The notes under the pieces are model-generated. The model searched no databases. It was given only the letters and a program-made list of their open reading frames with translations, and had not been told where the DNA came from. 64,000 nt of DNA from the NCBI RefSeq assembly GCF_000469135.2, contig NZ_CP048117.1:2083501-2147500 (forward strand), written 5' to 3'. The position numbers and the translations under genes were made by a program. The stretch's first letter is position 1, and every line of letters starts with the position of its first letter. This stretch comes from Bacillus sp. SB49. GTDB taxonomy: Bacteria; Bacillota; Bacilli; Bacillales; Halobacillaceae. Shown piece by piece: positions 61,471 to 64,000 of the stretch.

Positions 61471-62613
61471 TTATTCCGCTGTCTTTTGTTTGTATATACG
61501 GATGACTTCCTGAGCAACGGCATGGTCTTCCTCTAAGCCGCTCACTTCTTCTAAAACAGCCGCTACCCCTTTGTCACGAATCATATTCTGCATTTCCACC
61601 GCTTCTGCATCCTCCGGATAGTCAAACTGGAGCGCTGCTGCAATGGCTTCTGCAATCATGGTATAGGACAACCCAGCTTCCTCCGCACGGACAGCGGGCC
61701 GGATCAATCGGTCAGCCGGTCCTAATTTTCGAATAGGTGCTCTTCCTACACGGGTTACCTGATCATTCAAATAAGAATTTTGGAAACGTTCAATATTCTT
61801 TTCTATATAGGCTTCATGTGCCTGTTCTTCCAACCCGTATCGATGTATGAGATAGGCTCCCGTTTCTTTCAACGTAGCATGGACCTGTTGTTTGATAGCC
61901 TCGTCAAGGAGAGTTTCATGAATCGTTGCTTTATCCGAGAGATAACCGAGATAGGCGATAACCGCATGTCCGGTATTCACAGTGAAAAGCTTCCGCTCAA
62001 TGAAAGGATCGAGTTCGTCGACGATGGTCATTCCTTCCACAGAAGGAATGGATGCTGGAGCTTCTACCACCCACTCATAATAAGGTTCAACTAGGACATC
62101 AAGAGAGCTTTGGTCCTGAATCGGTACAATCCGATCCACGGCGGAATTGAAGAAGTACACCTGTCCTTTAAGACTTGCCTTCTCCTCCTCGTCCAGCTGT
62201 TCTAGAATGTGGCGTTTCAAGATATCCGTCGCACCGATCTGGTTCTCACACGCAATGATATACAGCTTCTCATCCGACTCCTTCGTCCGCTCGACAATTC
62301 CTTTGGCAATGAGAGGGGCAATTCTTGGTAGAATGTTCGGACCGATGGCCGTTGTAACAAAGGCAGCTTCCGTAATTGCGGCTACCACCTCATTCTCCTG
62401 GGTTCTGTTATTAAGGCCGGATACGTTATTGATCCGCTCCGACTCCCCACTCTCCGAGGCCATTTTCACGTCATAACCCTTTTCCTCGTTCAATCGATCT
62501 ATTACTGTATCTGCAATATCAACGAATGTGACATGGTACCCGGATTTAGCAAATAGAGCTCCGATGAATCCACGTCCTATGTTTCCTGCTCCAAAATGGA
62601 CCGTTTTACTCAA
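61471..62613 (-). CDS. mtlD: Mannitol-1-phosphate 5-dehydrogenase
   Basis: A 380-residue long-chain polyol dehydrogenase turning mannitol 1-phosphate into fructose 6-phosphate with NAD. Starts with the Rossmann motif VHFGAGNIGRGFIG; FVTTAIGPNILP, ACENQIGATD, YFFNSAVDRIVP and the catalytic KLFTVNTGHAVIAYLG follow. I use TTG 62613 (AAAGGA nine bases upstream) rather than ATG 62622, which overlaps the mtlR stop but has no room for a ribosome site. It follows mtlR, so mannitol PTS genes are expected to the right of the window. Confidence 0.92.
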   Translation of the reverse strand: MSKTVHFGAGNIGRGFIGALFAKSGYHVTFVDIADTVIDRLNEEKGYDVKMASESGESERINNVSGLNNRTQENEVVAAITEAAFVTTAIGPNILPRIAPLIAKGIVERTKESDEKLYIIACENQIGATDILKRHILEQLDEEEKASLKGQVYFFNSAVDRIVPIQDQSSLDVLVEPYYEWVVEAPASIPSVEGMTIVDELDPFIERKLFTVNTGHAVIAYLGYLSDKATIHETLLDEAIKQQVHATLKETGAYLIHRYGLEEQAHEAYIEKNIERFQNSYLNDQVTRVGRAPIRKLGPADRLIRPAVRAEEAGLSYTMIAEAIAAALQFDYPEDAEAVEMQNMIRDKGVAAVLEEVSGLEEDHAVAQEVIRIYKQKTAE

Positions 62614-62618
62614 TGTTA

Positions 62619-64000
62619 TCATTCCTTTATTAGTTTAGTTTGAAGATAGTCTAAGAACAACTCCTCCAATTTTTCCATTATCAACGCATGATTAGATGAG
62701 GAAAAAATCATCATTGATGTCTGATCCTCAATAAGCCCGGTGCTGATCATGCTCAATATCTCCTGCTCCCTATTGCTCAAATCTTCCGGTGCAAGCATGA
62801 GTAGTAAACTCTTCATTGCAACCCGACCGCCGTCCATCCCTTTGACGACCGCCGGCTTATCCATATGCGCCACCTGAAACGTCAGCTCTTTGACATTAGC
62901 ATCACGGCAGTGGAACAGCCCCATACTCGTAGCGGGAATACCGAGTCCACCCATTTGTTCCCGTTCCCTCAACCGATTTATGACTCTATCGGGATAGTCC
63001 AGAATTCCGTCCCTGTCTGCTTGTATCACCATTTCTCGCAAAACGTCCCAGTGGCTTTCCGCTTCTTTTTTCCTGAAAACACGGAAATGGTGAAGAATGG
63101 AATCCATACTCCGGTGAACATCACGAATTTCTTGAAGAAGTGACTTTACTTTGGTCTTCACAGGCGGCGACGGCTGTTCTTCCTTAGCAGCCGTGCTCCA
63201 CTCTGCCTTCGTCGTCAATTTATCCACATTATTTTGAAGATACGCTTGAATCACATCAATATCCTCTTCCTTCAGCAATGGATTTGTCAATATATACTCC
63301 ACTCCTGAAAACGGAAGTCTGACCGTCGAGATGACAATATCATATCGGTTTAGATCTGCATTTTGAAAATCATGAATGGATAAAATATCCACGTCCTGAA
63401 TCATCGGAAGTTCTTTTTGGATTCTGCTGGCAAGCATTTTGGAAGCCCCGATTCCCGTCGGGCAGACAACTACCGCTTTAATTCTTACCCGCTCCTCTTT
63501 CATGACGAGGGCGGAACCGAAATGGAGAACGATAAAGGCAACCTCATCATCTGGGAATTCCATGTCTTCAAATACCGTTTCCAGGCTTCGTTTGACCGCC
63601 ATGAACAAGACAGGGTACTTTGCTTTTATTTCTTCTTTCAATGGATTATATAAATCCATTTGCTGCTGCAGCCGGAAGATTGAAGGTCCCATATGAGCAA
63701 CAAGCCCTTGGAAAAGAGAAAAATCATCAGTCATATCTTCATGGAGATTTAATGAAACCTCCCGGATCACTTTCCTGATCATATGGCTGAGGAGAATTTT
63801 ATCATCATAGATTTTCTGATCGCTCTGAACCTTAGAACCCTTAAGTACAATCGTTAAATACTGGATATCTTCTTCGGTCATCGTTATGTCTTTCTCGAAC
63901 AACCTGCTTTTTATCCTCTTCACTACCCGGTGTTCCGCCATGGCCTCTTCATCCATGTCTATCGGTTCCAGAAGGTGACCTTCCTGGGTTCTTTGAATGG
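62619..64000 (-). CDS. mtlR: Mannitol operon activator MtlR (5' part outside window)
   Basis: The C-terminal 460 residues of a PTS-regulated activator; the frame is open to the right edge. In order: the rest of the PRD part (LSHMIRKVIREVSLNLHEDM, DEVAFIVLHFGSAL), an EIIB(Gat)-like domain with Cys in VVCPTGIGASKML, and an EIIA(Mtl)-like domain with GIPATSMGLFHCRDANVKEL. In known MtlR, phosphorylation of His and Cys residues in these domains by the PTS sets activity. A start inside at 63956 is not real, as the domain continues upstream. Confidence 0.92.
   Translation of the reverse strand, partial: IQRTQEGHLLEPIDMDEEAMAEHRVVKRIKSRLFEKDITMTEEDIQYLTIVLKGSKVQSDQKIYDDKILLSHMIRKVIREVSLNLHEDMTDDFSLFQGLVAHMGPSIFRLQQQMDLYNPLKEEIKAKYPVLFMAVKRSLETVFEDMEFPDDEVAFIVLHFGSALVMKEERVRIKAVVVCPTGIGASKMLASRIQKELPMIQDVDILSIHDFQNADLNRYDIVISTVRLPFSGVEYILTNPLLKEEDIDVIQAYLQNNVDKLTTKAEWSTAAKEEQPSPPVKTKVKSLLQEIRDVHRSMDSILHHFRVFRKKEAESHWDVLREMVIQADRDGILDYPDRVINRLREREQMGGLGIPATSMGLFHCRDANVKELTFQVAHMDKPAVVKGMDGGRVAMKSLLLMLAPEDLSNREQEILSMISTGLIEDQTSMMIFSSSNHALIMEKLEELFLDYLQTKLIKE

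Noticed and set aside
1-64000. Mobile elements, prophage, CRISPR, toxin-antitoxin or defence islands
   Set aside because: I looked for transposases, integrases, direct-repeat arrays, restriction genes and tRNA-flanked blocks and saw none; the two stump-like regions have no transposon ends.

Overview
The window reads as chromosomal DNA of a spore-forming Bacillaceae bacterium, probably a moderately halophilic genus close to Halobacillus or Virgibacillus. That placement is inference. What the sequence shows: strong AGGAGG-type ribosome binding sites, TTG and GTG starts, sigma-A promoters, tidy GC-hairpin/T-run terminators, a T-box leader, a TPP riboswitch, a class D sortase, an AsnO-type asparagine synthetase, a YjcZ-type sporulation miniprotein behind a sigma-K-like -10, a FusB-type EF-G-binding protein, and a B. 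subtilis-like thiamine cluster. I see no rRNA or tRNA genes, insertion sequences, prophage genes or CRISPR array.

Layout. 0-5.3 kb: a TPP-dependent enzyme coupled to a class I aminotransferase, facing a CoA-transferase/acyl-CoA dehydrogenase pair (glutaryl-CoA-type motifs), then UV endonuclease UvsE. 5.9-10.3 kb: surface and stress genes, including a class D sortase beside its likely private substrate, and the FusB-family protein. 10.4-17.5 kb: GMP reductase, then a set that looks like an exopolysaccharide locus (GGDEF cyclase, membrane-anchored TIM-barrel glycosidase-like protein, HEAT-repeat protein coupled to a processive GT2); two of its promoter regions share a rare dyad. 17.6-30.2 kb: housekeeping and redox genes, an ABC-F protein and asparagine synthetase with tandem operators. 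30.7-31.7 kb: a TerC-family metal exporter behind an attenuator-type leader RNA. 31.9-37.8 kb: a beta-glucoside ABC importer/LacI/GH1 operon with matched operators, followed by the 3' stump of a lost gene. 38-44.8 kb: an LTA-synthase-type sulfatase, nitronate monooxygenase, VOC proteins, a degenerate peptidase-like protein, an AraC/GyrI regulator and an orphan heme O synthase. 44.8-47 kb: two DUF1538 membrane proteins with a fused double PII protein. 47-50.8 kb: DUF429 and an MFS transporter under a T-box, CatE-like dioxygenase, GNAT enzyme. 50.9-54.7 kb: tenI-thiO-thiS-thiG-thiF under a TPP riboswitch. 54.8-64 kb: small zinc protein, luciferase-like oxidoreductase, PanF/YhdT, nucleoside hydrolase and NupC transporter, rubredoxin-MBL protein, mtlD and the 3' part of mtlR.

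The parts most likely to hold undescribed biology are the DUF1538/double-PII module, the GGDEF/HEAT/GT2/glycosidase polysaccharide locus with its shared dyad, the T-box-controlled MFS exporter, and the attenuator leader of the TerC gene. Several starts were moved to internal codons (often TTG) because the Shine-Dalgarno sequence only fits there.
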